Source: Rikenellaceae bacterium
Lineage (GTDB): Bacteria; Bacteroidota; Bacteroidia; Bacteroidales; Rikenellaceae
Assembly: GCA_017442365.1 (NCBI GenBank)
Contig: JAFRZW010000004.1
Span: forward strand, 139,445-203,444
Direction of reading: 5' to 3'
DNA length: 64,000 nt
The notes beneath the pieces were generated by a model. That model saw only the letters and a program-made list of their open reading frames with translations, ran no database searches and had not been told where the DNA came from. Numbering within the stretch: position 1 is the first letter of the stretch; every line of letters begins with the position of its first letter. Both the position numbers and the translations under genes were made by a program. Below are positions 17,316 to 26,884 of this stretch, piece after piece.

Positions 17316-20201
17316 TTAGCGACGGCAGATATCAGCGTAGTCGCAATAGGTGCAGGTATCGAGATCGTCGCACTGGGTAAATGGGCGATCGAAATCGAAT
17401 ATCTCGCCAAGCGTTTCGGCCAGATGGCGCTCAAACTCCTCGGCATACGCAGCATAGCTCTCAACCGCGCGACGCGATTTGCTACGGTTCTCGCTCACAA
17501 TTTCTACGAGCTGAGGCGAGTAGTCCTCACGACCCAAATCACGAACATAATAGAGTGCGGGGACGACTGCGCAATGTTCGCTGTGGGTGATCATCATCGA
17601 ATATAACAGAGTTTGAATCGTATTCGACTGTCGTTGCTTACCCTGACCTCGGAACAAACTCTCGATGCCATCAAATTCGAGATGTGGTGTTCCGGTCTTG
17701 TAATCGACCACGCGCACCATACCCGAATCCATCACGTCGATTCGGTCAGCCGTACCTTTGAATACAACATGCAACTCCTGCTCGCCCGAACGGAACACAA
17801 AAGGCGTCGAAACCTCGTGCTCGATACTCTCGACACGGAAATCGGCGTGTGCAGCGTCGTAAGTTAAAATTCCCGTGCGGATATAGCGACAAATAATGTC
17901 GCGCACGAGCAGAATATTACCGCCATAGTCCTCGACCGATGCGCGCTCCCGATGCAGATAGTTCTCGTTGATCGCCCGATCAACTGCCTGCGAGATATCG
18001 TCATCGCTAATCTCGGCAATAGCCTTAGCGGTCGAAGGGGCCGTTTTCAGCGGCTCATATAACGAACGCATAGCCTCGTGCAGAATTGTACCGAACATCG
18101 GAGCGTCGATCTCCTCCGAGATCTCCGCCTCGTTGCGAATCTGAGCCACCGACGCAAAGTAGAATCGCATCGGACAAGCAATATAGCGATATAGAGCCGT
18201 CGGCGAGAGTGTAGCCGAGGGATTGTTCAAGTAGCGTTCAAGTTTGGCGCGCACCTCACCCTGCTTCGCGATTGAGAATGAAGGCGTTGTTCCGAGATTG
18301 ATATCAACACCGAAGTCGATCTTGCGAATCGGCATACCCGACTCGTAGTCGAGCTGGCGAATGTAACGACTCGGTTCGCCACTACTCTTCTCGTCGCTCT
18401 GCGAACAATATACCATATATATATTACGCGCGCGTTGAATCAGTCGATAGAAATAGTAGGCATAGACTCCCTCGTGATGTTCGGGTGTAGGCAGACCGTA
18501 GGCTGCTCGAAGACCGTAGGGTATAAACGACGATGCCGAAGTGCGATTGCCCGGGAAGTTATCGTCGTTCATCGAGAGAATAATGACGTTATCGAAATCG
18601 AGGTTACGGGTTTCGAGAATACCCATAATCTGAACTCCATTGAGCGGCTCGCCCTCGAACGGGATACGTACCGTCTGCAAATGGCGACGCAGCAACGAGG
18701 TATAGATCGGCAATGTTATCTCGACCTCACACTGATCGAGTGAATTGCGCAGTTGCATAATATTCTCGGCCACCACCGAAAGATATTGAGCCTCGCGGCG
18801 CAGAGCATCATCGGTCATTGTTGCCGAACGCGATGCCTCGGCGATCATCGCCAGCAGATAGTCCGACATCTGCTGCCACTCGGAAATAGGCACGAAAAGT
18901 TGCTCCAAAAGATCGGTTCGAGCCAACTCCTCGCGCGGAATATAGACTCGCTGACGCTCGACTATTTCGTGCGAAAGACTCGTAGCCGCCTCGCCCAACA
19001 CGTTGCTCAGATATGGGTGCGACAGCAATCCGAGCACATCGGTATGATAGAACCATACGCCCGACGAACTCTCACGGCGACGATTCTGCAACTCGATCAA
19101 TCGCTCAATGAGCGAATAGGCCACCGTTTGACGCACCGGAAAACCCATCGTTACATTCAACTCAATACCCTCAGGCATCGAGTAAAGCAACGGTTGTAGC
19201 AGATTCTCGTCGGTGAGCACAATCGCCGTACGTTTATCCATCGGCACACCATCTGCCATCATCTGGCGCAGCAAACGATTGACATATTTACATTGAAGCA
19301 CATTCGAGGCGGTCGCCACTGCACTCAGACGCTTATCGCGCGCTGTGAAATTATCAATTTGCGACGCGAATGTCCCACTCTGTGGATAGCGTGTCAGATT
19401 CTCGCGCAGGAACAATCCCGCCTCCTGACGCTCGTCGAGATAGTAGCGATCGTAATCCCAATAGAAATGCACAGTGCGATTGACCGACAAGTAGTCGAAC
19501 AGCCTTTTCTCGCACTTTGACAACGCATTGAAACCCGCCACAACATAGGTCGCCCCGTCGTCCTCCAATGCGAAATCTGCTGCCTCGATTCGCTCTACCG
19601 CCGCACGCTGGATCATACCGCCATAGCCGATTCCCAACTCACTTAGACGCTCACGAAAACGATGATAGACAGGACATAACGTGCGCCATACCTTCAAGAA
19701 ACGCTGTTTGTGTTCCGACGGGTCTTTGTCATCATTCAGCACGCTCCAAAAGCGTGTTATCACCTCCCACTGATGGTCGGTGATATAGCTCAGATCGGAT
19801 TCGATCTGTTTCAGGTCGGAGATATTCGAAAACAGGACGTCGGCGTCGATCATATATTTGTCGATCGCGTCGAAATCGTTGAGCAACATCTCGCCCCAAA
19901 AGTAGAATTTATCGAACTTCTCGTCAGCGTGGAACTCACGATAGACGTTATAAAGTTCGGTGATCAGTCGTACTCGCTCGCCGTGCTCGATGCCCGCAAT
20001 GGAGGTCATCAATTGGTCGATGGTTACGAACTGCGGTTGCCACATCGGAGCGTCGGTCAATCGGCTCAGAGCGTCGGTAAAGAAGAGTTGCGCACGATGG
20101 CTGGGAAACAAAATCCGAAGCCGCGACACATCACGCCCATACCGCGAATAGAGATCCGCAGCCACCTCCTCGATGAAAGCAACCATCTGATTTTCTGCCA
20201 T
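17316..20201 (-). CDS. AddB-like subunit of a RecBCD-type helicase-nuclease
   Basis: This 961 aa protein is predicted to partner the AddA-like protein encoded divergently at 21007-24225 in processing DNA double-strand ends. The N-terminal two thirds is an inactivated-helicase-like region (for example LFPSHRAQLFFTDAL and VVAGFNALSKCEKR). The C-terminal PD-(D/E)XK nuclease domain shows RVVDYKTGTPH. The end, CTYCDYADIC, places cysteines at 950, 953 and 959 (C-x2-C-x5-C). With an upstream Cys in YRYIACPMRFYF these match the 4Fe-4S staple of AddB nucleases. It follows the DUF2807 gene by 5 bases. Confidence 0.85.
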   Translation of the reverse strand: MAENQMVAFIEEVAADLYSRYGRDVSRLRILFPSHRAQLFFTDALSRLTDAPMWQPQFVTIDQLMTSIAGIEHGERVRLITELYNVYREFHADEKFDKFYFWGEMLLNDFDAIDKYMIDADVLFSNISDLKQIESDLSYITDHQWEVITRFWSVLNDDKDPSEHKQRFLKVWRTLCPVYHRFRERLSELGIGYGGMIQRAAVERIEAADFALEDDGATYVVAGFNALSKCEKRLFDYLSVNRTVHFYWDYDRYYLDERQEAGLFLRENLTRYPQSGTFASQIDNFTARDKRLSAVATASNVLQCKYVNRLLRQMMADGVPMDKRTAIVLTDENLLQPLLYSMPEGIELNVTMGFPVRQTVAYSLIERLIELQNRRRESSSGVWFYHTDVLGLLSHPYLSNVLGEAATSLSHEIVERQRVYIPREELARTDLLEQLFVPISEWQQMSDYLLAMIAEASRSATMTDDALRREAQYLSVVAENIMQLRNSLDQCEVEITLPIYTSLLRRHLQTVRIPFEGEPLNGVQIMGILETRNLDFDNVIILSMNDDNFPGNRTSASSFIPYGLRAAYGLPTPEHHEGVYAYYFYRLIQRARNIYMVYCSQSDEKSSGEPSRYIRQLDYESGMPIRKIDFGVDINLGTTPSFSIAKQGEVRAKLERYLNNPSATLSPTALYRYIACPMRFYFASVAQIRNEAEISEEIDAPMFGTILHEAMRSLYEPLKTAPSTAKAIAEISDDDISQAVDRAINENYLHRERASVEDYGGNILLVRDIICRYIRTGILTYDAAHADFRVESIEHEVSTPFVFRSGEQELHVVFKGTADRIDVMDSGMVRVVDYKTGTPHLEFDGIESLFRGQGKQRQSNTIQTLLYSMMITHSEHCAVVPALYYVRDLGREDYSPQLVEIVSENRSKSRRAVESYAAYAEEFERHLAETLGEIFDFDRPFTQCDDLDTCTYCDYADICRR

Positions 20202-20206
20202 TAAAG

Positions 20207-20899
20207 CTATTCGATACTATTGATTGAGCTACCGAGCAGTTTCGAACTTGCGCGCAGAATCGAGGGATTACCACGATAGAACACCGTACCGCCCAAATTA
20301 GCCGTAGCGGCCAAACGTTCGGTGCAGAATACCGACACTTCACCACGCTGCGACGCCTGCACTTCGGCCGACATAACCTCCAACTCGCGCAGATCAATCT
20401 TCGCAACCGTAGCATCGACCATCAGGTAGCGCGCACGACCGTCGATATCGAGGGTCGATTGACCCGTCGCCTTGATCATCAAATCCTGAGTATCGATCTC
20501 GGCTTTGAAGAATCCGCCATTCGATACTGCAACGTCGAATATCGGTGCCTCGATCAGCCCCTTGACCTCGACATCGCTACCTGCAACCTCGATAGCATCG
20601 ACAGCCACAAAATGGATCTCGATTTCGGTGCGGGTCGAGCGGTTACGATTGGCTGACTCACGCACCGACAGCTCGCCTTTGTTGTTAATCGTATATTTCA
20701 ACTTACTCAATTCACGATCCTCGGCCTTGACAATCAACATCGGCTGACCACCCTCTTCGATGGGCACAAGTGTTACCTTCATATCGCCATTGAGCGAGAT
20801 CGTCGAGAAGGTACCAAGCCACTCACGACGTTGATCATTCTGAGCATTAACAGCATAGGCCATCATCAGAGCGGCCACAAAAAGCATAATCTTTTTCAT
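20207..20899 (-). CDS. DUF2807 (GIN-domain) exported protein
   Basis: The product is 230 aa, starting MKKIMLFVAALMMAYAVNA, a clear signal peptide with cleavage near VNA-Q. The rest is a repetitive beta-rich domain of the DUF2807 type (for example DAIEVAGSDVEVKGLIEA and LMIKATGQSTLDIDG), probably a parallel beta-helix in the periplasm or outer envelope. No catalytic residues are evident and function is unknown. It is the first gene before addB (5-base gap), a surprising companion for a DNA-repair gene. An in-frame ATG at 20917 would only lengthen the product before the signal peptide. Confidence 0.75.
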   Translation of the reverse strand: MKKIMLFVAALMMAYAVNAQNDQRREWLGTFSTISLNGDMKVTLVPIEEGGQPMLIVKAEDRELSKLKYTINNKGELSVRESANRNRSTRTEIEIHFVAVDAIEVAGSDVEVKGLIEAPIFDVAVSNGGFFKAEIDTQDLMIKATGQSTLDIDGRARYLMVDATVAKIDLRELEVMSAEVQASQRGEVSVFCTERLAATANLGGTVFYRGNPSILRASSKLLGSSINSIE

Positions 20900-21006
20900 A
20901 GTCATACAAGTTTGCATTGAAAAACATAGGCAAGTTACAAACTTTTTTGCGAAAATGCGTTACAACCGAAAGAAAATTGTTATCTTCGATCGATTTTTCA
21001 CTACAA

Positions 21007-24000
21007 ATGGGACAAGCTCGAATATTAACGGCAAGCGCAGGCGCAGGCAAAACCTATCAGCTGGCATATAAATATGTGTCGGACGTGATCGAACGCCCGT
21101 GGTTCTATCGACACATCTTGGCCGTTACCTTCACCAATAAAGCAACAGAGGAGATGAAGTCGCGTATCCTCAGCGAAATCAACGCTTTGGCTCGTGGCGA
21201 GCAAACCCCATACCTGAGCGATCTGTTGCGCGATTTTCCGCAATTCGACGCCCGCGACATACGCGATCGAGCCACCGAGGCTCAGTCGTTCATTCTGCAC
21301 GATTACAGCCGCTTTACGGTGCTGACGATTGACAAATTCTTTCAGCGAATTATTCGTGCTTTTCTCAAAGAGTTGAACCTCGATCTGAACTATAACATCG
21401 AGATCGAAACCGACACGGTGCTCGATCGTAGCGTCGATCAATTGATCGAAAGCATTGCCACTGACGAGGAGTTGCGTCGTTGGCTAATCGGCTATGCCCG
21501 CGAGCGGATCGACGAAAATGCCCGATGGGACGTGCGCGACAGCATCAAGAATATCGGCTCACAACTCTTCAACGAGATGGGTGAGGAGCTGGGACAAATG
21601 GTTACCAAAGAGGAGCTGGACCGACGAATCAAAGCCGCCACTGCTCGCAACTGCGCCATCGAGCAGCAGATGATTGGCGTAGCACGACGAGCGCAGGAGT
21701 TGATGGCATCGCGCGGATTGACCGCCTCGGACTTCAAAGGGCAGAGTAGCTCATTTGCACACTATTTCAACGCGGCTGCAACCGGATTCGTCGCCCCCAG
21801 CAACAGGGCGCGCAACGCAGCCGTCAATAGCAGTGAATGGGCCACTAAAACCTCGCCGCGCCGCACCGACATCGAGGATCTGATCCCCGAACTACAACCG
21901 CTTTTGGTGGAGTTGTGCAATATCTATGACAAAAATGTGCGACGCTACAACGCCACTAAGCTCTTCCGCGAAACATATCGCAACTACGCACTACTGACCG
22001 ACCTCTACGCCAAAGTGGCATCGAGCTGCGAAGAGGAGGGAATGGTGCTGTTGTCGCAAACCAAAAACATACTCTCGGAGTTTATCGAGAATAACGACGC
22101 CCCGTTTATCTACGAGAAAGTTGGTAATCGTTACGAGCACTTTATGATCGACGAGTTTCAGGACACCTCGCACAAAGAGTGGCGAAATTTCCTGCCGTTG
22201 CTGCAAAACTCACTCGCACAGTCGGAGCGCACACCCGTTCTGATTGTGGGCGACGTCAAGCAGTCGATCTATCGTTGGCGTGGTGGCGATTGGCAGATTC
22301 TGGCACGCCACGTGGCCGAAGATTTGGGACACGACAACATCGAACGACGCAGCCTTACGGAGAATCGCCGAAGTCTGCCATTGATCGTGCAATTCAACAA
22401 CGCAATGATTGGGCGCGTGGTGGAGCACGACAGCGAGATACTCAACAACACTCTCGCCTCGGCCGCCAACAAAGGTGCTATATCAACAAGCGAAGCTGAG
22501 CAGCTCGGAGGGCTACTCACAGCAGCCTATCGTGGTCATAGCCAGCAACCTATGCGCAAAAGCCAAAGCGAAGGCTACATCTCGATAACTCGCTACGGAG
22601 TGGATAAAAATAATGAGCAGAATCACGAGCCTCCCATCATCGAGTGTATCGAGCGAATACTCTTGGCAGGCTATCGCCCGAGCGATGTTATGGTCCTCAC
22701 GCGCAATAAGGAGGAGGGCAAGCGTATCGCTACCCGACTGCTCGACTACACGTGCAGTAGCGATGCGAAGTTCCGTTTCGACGTAATCACACAAGACGCA
22801 CTGACGGTGAGCTACGATCCTGTTGCGGGTTTCATCATTGCGTGTATGCATCTGGCTATCAACCCCAAAGATGACCTTAGTCGGCTTACGGTTAATAAAT
22901 ATCTGGTCGAGCAAGGTGTCGAACGTGCGCTGGACGCTGAACTTTCGGAGCAGGAAAAGGAGTTCTTTGCACGTATGCGCTCAACTTCGCCCGAAGATGC
23001 TTTCGAGCAGATCGTAATACGCTACCAACTGAACAAAATCCCCGAAGCAGTTGCCTACATTCAGGCTCTGCACGAATTGGTCGTGGCGTTCTGCACCAAT
23101 CGTGTAGCCGACATTCCTCTCTTCCTGCGCTGGTGGGACGAGAAGGGATACAAGACAGCACTCTCGGCACAAGAGAACAAGCAGGCGATTGAAATCTCGA
23201 CCATTCACAAGTCGAAAGGTCTTGAACGTAAGGTGGTTATAATACCCTATTGCAGTTGGGGTATGGAGCCGAAACCCACATCGACGGTGTGGGTCGATAG
23301 CGACAATTCGGAGTTTGACGGATTGGGGCAGATCCCCCTGAGATTCAAAAAGGAGATAGCCGAGTCCGATTTCTCGGCCGACTTCTACCGCGAGAGTGTC
23401 GGGGCACACATCGACAACATCAACCTGCTCTACGTCGCTCTCACTCGCGCCAAAGAGCAGTTACACATAATGTATCCGGCCTCGTGTAAATCAGCAAGCA
23501 TTGGCGCATTGATCAATGCTGTGGTCGAGTGTAATGGCGACAGCGCGCAGATTGCAGCCAAGAGCGACGAGGCAAACTGCCCGATTGAGGGCCGTGTGAG
23601 TAGCGCAAACAACTGCCAACTGATTGAATTTGGTGAATTTATGCCGCCCGAGCCATCGCAACGCAGATCATCGTCGGAGCTGACCGAGCGCGTGATTCTC
23701 GACGACTACCCCACGCGCGACACCTCTTCGCAGTTGCGCTTGCGATTGCCTATGCAACGCTACTTCGAACAGGACGGCGAGGTACGTCTGTCGCCTCGCA
23801 ATTTCGGTGTGGCTATGCACAAGGTATTTGAGCAGGCAACATCAGCCGAAGATATATATGCAGCAATCGACAATATGCAACGCAACTCGATGCTCTCGGA
23901 CTCGGAGTGCACACAACTGCACCAGATGATCGGCGAGGCGATGCAAAACCCGACAATCGCCGAGTGGTTCGAGGGCACGTGGAACGAAGTTCGCAACGAG

Positions 24001-24225
24001 AGTAGCATTATCGTTCCCGATGGCGGAACATATCGCCCCGACCGCGTGATGATTGGCAACGGGCGAACGATTGTGGTTGATTACAAGTTCGGTATGGAAC
24101 AGAAAGCTGCCTACACCCGCCAGATTGCTCACTACTGCAAACTGCTCCGCCAAATGGGATATGAGAATGTCGAGGGATACATTTGGTATATCGCGTTGGG
24201 CGAAGTGGTCCCTGCTGCGAATTAA
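21007..24225 (+). CDS. AddA-like UvrD-family helicase/nuclease
   Basis: The product is 1072 aa from the ATG at 21007, which places Walker A (TASAGAGKT) near the N-terminus as in AddA/RecB. Further SF1 motifs in order are VTFTNKATEEMKSRI (Ia), MIDEFQDTSHKEW (II), VGDVKQSIYRWRGGD (III), STIHKSKGLE (V) and LLYVALTRAKEQLHI (VI). A C-terminal PD-(D/E)XK nuclease is shown by IVVDYKFG. The predicted role is ATP-driven resection of double-strand ends with the AddB-like partner, feeding RecA. It diverges from DUF2807-addB across about 107 bases. Confidence 0.88.
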   Translation: MGQARILTASAGAGKTYQLAYKYVSDVIERPWFYRHILAVTFTNKATEEMKSRILSEINALARGEQTPYLSDLLRDFPQFDARDIRDRATEAQSFILHDYSRFTVLTIDKFFQRIIRAFLKELNLDLNYNIEIETDTVLDRSVDQLIESIATDEELRRWLIGYARERIDENARWDVRDSIKNIGSQLFNEMGEELGQMVTKEELDRRIKAATARNCAIEQQMIGVARRAQELMASRGLTASDFKGQSSSFAHYFNAAATGFVAPSNRARNAAVNSSEWATKTSPRRTDIEDLIPELQPLLVELCNIYDKNVRRYNATKLFRETYRNYALLTDLYAKVASSCEEEGMVLLSQTKNILSEFIENNDAPFIYEKVGNRYEHFMIDEFQDTSHKEWRNFLPLLQNSLAQSERTPVLIVGDVKQSIYRWRGGDWQILARHVAEDLGHDNIERRSLTENRRSLPLIVQFNNAMIGRVVEHDSEILNNTLASAANKGAISTSEAEQLGGLLTAAYRGHSQQPMRKSQSEGYISITRYGVDKNNEQNHEPPIIECIERILLAGYRPSDVMVLTRNKEEGKRIATRLLDYTCSSDAKFRFDVITQDALTVSYDPVAGFIIACMHLAINPKDDLSRLTVNKYLVEQGVERALDAELSEQEKEFFARMRSTSPEDAFEQIVIRYQLNKIPEAVAYIQALHELVVAFCTNRVADIPLFLRWWDEKGYKTALSAQENKQAIEISTIHKSKGLERKVVIIPYCSWGMEPKPTSTVWVDSDNSEFDGLGQIPLRFKKEIAESDFSADFYRESVGAHIDNINLLYVALTRAKEQLHIMYPASCKSASIGALINAVVECNGDSAQIAAKSDEANCPIEGRVSSANNCQLIEFGEFMPPEPSQRRSSSELTERVILDDYPTRDTSSQLRLRLPMQRYFEQDGEVRLSPRNFGVAMHKVFEQATSAEDIYAAIDNMQRNSMLSDSECTQLHQMIGEAMQNPTIAEWFEGTWNEVRNESSIIVPDGGTYRPDRVMIGNGRTIVVDYKFGMEQKAAYTRQIAHYCKLLRQMGYENVEGYIWYIALGEVVPAAN

Positions 24226-24260
24226 ACCCGCGCTGTGGGCTATTATTGCAAATAAATTTG

Positions 24261-24268
24261 TAACTTTG
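24261..24268 (+). promoter_or_regulatory. -7 box TAACTTTG for the ABC/kinase/peptidase operon
   Basis: This perfect TAnnTTTG box lies 6 bases before the ATG at 24275, which would give a very short or leaderless transcript. No TTG is found at the standard spacing; the nearest is only 12 bases upstream. Confidence 0.45.
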
Positions 24269-24274
24269 TCGATT

Positions 24275-25972
24275 ATGAAGGCTCTATTCGAGATCATACC
24301 CAAGAAATTTCGGGCAGCGACGTGTGGCGTGGTGCTGTCGGCATTGTTGCGTGCATTACTCAATTTTGCCGGCTTGGCGGTGCTCCTGCCCGTATTGCTG
24401 ATGGTGCTCAACTCGCAACAGATCCACTCGAATCAAATCCTCAGCACGCTCTACGAATGGGGCGGATTCACGACCGATCAGCAATTTATCGCTGCAACGT
24501 GTGCGGTGGTTATTGGTGTGATCGCATTGAAACAGGCGTGCAACCTGCTCCTGCAACGCGTGCAGCGACGATACGTAGTGAGGCTCTATAAATACTTCTC
24601 GGTCAAGATATTCCGCAATTATCACGATCGCGGATTGGCATTCATCAAACGCCAAAATACCGCTATTCTGTCGCGTAACGTCAATTTCATCTGCTACAAT
24701 CTGGTGATGGGTGTCATCTCGCCCACGATCTCGATGATCTGCGAGGTGCTGCTGCTCGGACTGCTGTTGGCAGCATTGATGTGGTATAACCCAATGATAG
24801 CACTGCTGGCCGTGGCAGCATTTATTCCGCTGTCGTGGGTCTATGTGGTGATTCTGCGTGGCAAACTTCGCGACTATGGACAACGTGAGAACGAGGCTCG
24901 TCGTCAGCAGGCGCGAGCTGTCGTTGAGACCTTCCGAGGTTATACCGACATCGAGATCAACAACGCATTCCCGACTATGCAACGTCGATTCGAGCAGAGC
25001 CTCGACACCATTGCCGAGATCAAATCGCGTACCGACATAATCGGTGCAATGCCATCGATTATTGCCGAGATGAGTGTAGCGCTGGCAATGGTGGTACTCA
25101 TTTTGCTGGGAACGGCGACCTCGCACCCCGACACATCGTTGATTTTTGGTATATTTGCTGTTGCAGCAATTCGTATTCTGCCCACCGTGCGCGCGATTAT
25201 GGCTCAATGGTGGCAGATCCGTTACAATTACTATTGTATCGACATTGTTCGTGAAGGCTTGGAAGAGGCCGACGAGATCGAAAATGATGCCCCGATTCAG
25301 CGTATCGAGTTAGGTTCGGCAATTGAGGTAGAGGGTCTTGGATTCCGATTTGAAGATGCGGATAAGGAGCAATGGACATTGCGCAATCTGAATCTCACGA
25401 TTCGCAAGGGCGAGAAGATCGGCATTCGCGGCACATCGGGCGCAGGCAAAACCACGCTGTTCAATCTGCTGCTCGGATTCCTCACACCGACCGAGGGCGA
25501 GATCAAGATTGACGGGCAGCGACTTGACCGAGCACTCGCTCGTCGTTGGCAGACAAGCATCGGATATGTATCGCAGAATGTATATATCGAAGATAGCACC
25601 ATTGCCGGAAACATTGCACTTGGTGTCGATACGGATCAAATAGACCGCGAGCGATTGGCTGATGTGATTCGTCGTGCCCGCTTGGAAGAGTTTGTCGGTC
25701 AGTTGCCCAACGGTGCCGACACCGCGATTGGCGAGTGTGGCAACCGTCTGTCGGGCGGTCAGCGTCAGCGAATTGGCATTGCTCGTGCGCTCTACAAGCA
25801 GGCCGATGTGTTATTCTTTGACGAGGCCACATCGTCGCTCGATGATCGCACCGAGCAGGAGATCAACCACGCAATCGAACAACTTTCGCGCGAACAGAGC
25901 GCACTGACAATAGTCGTTATCGCACATCGTTCGACTTCACTCGAATATTGCGACCGAATAATTGAGATTTAG
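24275..25972 (+). CDS. ABC exporter, fused membrane and ATPase domains
   Basis: The 565 aa product begins MKALFEIIPKKF. Residues about 15-310 form a six-helix exporter domain (type IV, MsbA/peptide-exporter-like) and residues 350-565 the nucleotide-binding domain. Walker A is GTSGAGKT (386-393), the signature LSGGQ is at 492-496, Walker B is VLFFDEATSS (about 512-521) and the switch His is 551, so the ATPase is intact. It should act as a homodimer in the inner membrane. The downstream genes (HprK-like kinase, SipW-like peptidase; gaps of 5 and 4 bases) suggest a peptide or protein substrate, but lipid or glycan export is possible. Confidence 0.85.
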   Translation: MKALFEIIPKKFRAATCGVVLSALLRALLNFAGLAVLLPVLLMVLNSQQIHSNQILSTLYEWGGFTTDQQFIAATCAVVIGVIALKQACNLLLQRVQRRYVVRLYKYFSVKIFRNYHDRGLAFIKRQNTAILSRNVNFICYNLVMGVISPTISMICEVLLLGLLLAALMWYNPMIALLAVAAFIPLSWVYVVILRGKLRDYGQRENEARRQQARAVVETFRGYTDIEINNAFPTMQRRFEQSLDTIAEIKSRTDIIGAMPSIIAEMSVALAMVVLILLGTATSHPDTSLIFGIFAVAAIRILPTVRAIMAQWWQIRYNYYCIDIVREGLEEADEIENDAPIQRIELGSAIEVEGLGFRFEDADKEQWTLRNLNLTIRKGEKIGIRGTSGAGKTTLFNLLLGFLTPTEGEIKIDGQRLDRALARRWQTSIGYVSQNVYIEDSTIAGNIALGVDTDQIDRERLADVIRRARLEEFVGQLPNGADTAIGECGNRLSGGQRQRIGIARALYKQADVLFFDEATSSLDDRTEQEINHAIEQLSREQSALTIVVIAHRSTSLEYCDRIIEI

Positions 25973-25977
25973 CAGAG

Positions 25978-26880
25978 ATGAGAACACAATATGACTTTCT
26001 GATTGGCGATATCGGACTGCGAATCGTAGGCGAGGCAGCATCGCCCGCCAACGTCGGGTTGGTGGGTTTTCGACCCTTTGCAACCGAGTTGCTCGGTGAG
26101 CCACAGCTCACGATCGACACCGAAGTCGAGCTACCAACCGATTGGTGGCGAGATGGTTGCGCAATTGAGCGCACGCTGATTGATCGATTCGACTTTGATG
26201 AGCGTGTGTGCGACTGCGTACTTGCGCGCGACACGGAGGCTCGCTGGTTCGGTATGTTTCCGCGCGAGGAGGGAGAGCGTCCCATCGTGTTGCGCCACGC
26301 TTTTGGATCGTCGCTGATCGAATGCAATGCCGGCGTGAGTGGCGAGGCTCCCGATGCGTCGTTGTGGCGTTTCGGTTTGTGGGTGGCCTTCGGATTGGTT
26401 GCCGTCCCTGGTGGTGCGATTCCTATTCACACATCTACAATCGTTTGCAAGGATCGCGCGGTGCTCTTCTTGGGCGAGTCGGGAACGGGAAAAAGCACCC
26501 ACACTCGTCTGTGGCGTGAGAATATCGAGGGAGCACACCTGCTCAACGACGATAGCCCCATAATTCGCTCAACCGCCGTTGCTTACGGCTCGCCTTGGAG
26601 TGGCAAGACACCCTGCTACCGCAATCTGCACTACCCCATTGCCGCCATCGTACGACTGTCACAAGCGCCGCACAACCGTATGCGACGGCTGTCGGCTTTG
26701 GAGGCTCTCGGTGCGTTATTGCCGTCGTGCCCGCCTTCGTTTGCATACGACGAGCAACTACAAGACGCTGTGTGCGAAACGCTGTCGCAGTTGATCTCGA
26801 CCGTGCCCGTCTATCATTTGGAGTGTCTGCCCAATGCCGAGGCGGCTGAACTTTCGTATTCGACAATTTTTGGGAAATAA
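25978..26880 (+). CDS. HPr-kinase-like P-loop protein
   Basis: This 300 aa protein has a divergent N-terminal half and a C-terminal domain resembling the HPr kinase/PEP-carboxykinase-like fold. The P-loop is GESGTGKS (166-173). It is preceded by a conserved His in IPIHTSTIV (residue 151) and followed by HLLNDDSPII, whose DD pair corresponds to the Mg/catalytic acids of HprK. It is not the HprK/P of sugar regulation, since the N-terminal domain and context differ. Related proteins accompany lasso-peptide and exosortase-type clusters, where some phosphorylate peptides. A tailoring or regulatory kinase role here is inference. Confidence 0.7.
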   Translation: MRTQYDFLIGDIGLRIVGEAASPANVGLVGFRPFATELLGEPQLTIDTEVELPTDWWRDGCAIERTLIDRFDFDERVCDCVLARDTEARWFGMFPREEGERPIVLRHAFGSSLIECNAGVSGEAPDASLWRFGLWVAFGLVAVPGGAIPIHTSTIVCKDRAVLFLGESGTGKSTHTRLWRENIEGAHLLNDDSPIIRSTAVAYGSPWSGKTPCYRNLHYPIAAIVRLSQAPHNRMRRLSALEALGALLPSCPPSFAYDEQLQDAVCETLSQLISTVPVYHLECLPNAEAAELSYSTIFGK

Positions 26881-26884
26881 CGTA

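Noticed and set aside
25978..26880. The P-loop protein as the classical HPr kinase/phosphorylase (hprK)
   Set aside because: The N-terminal domain differs, there is no HPr gene or sugar-regulation context, and it is tied to an exporter and a peptidase.
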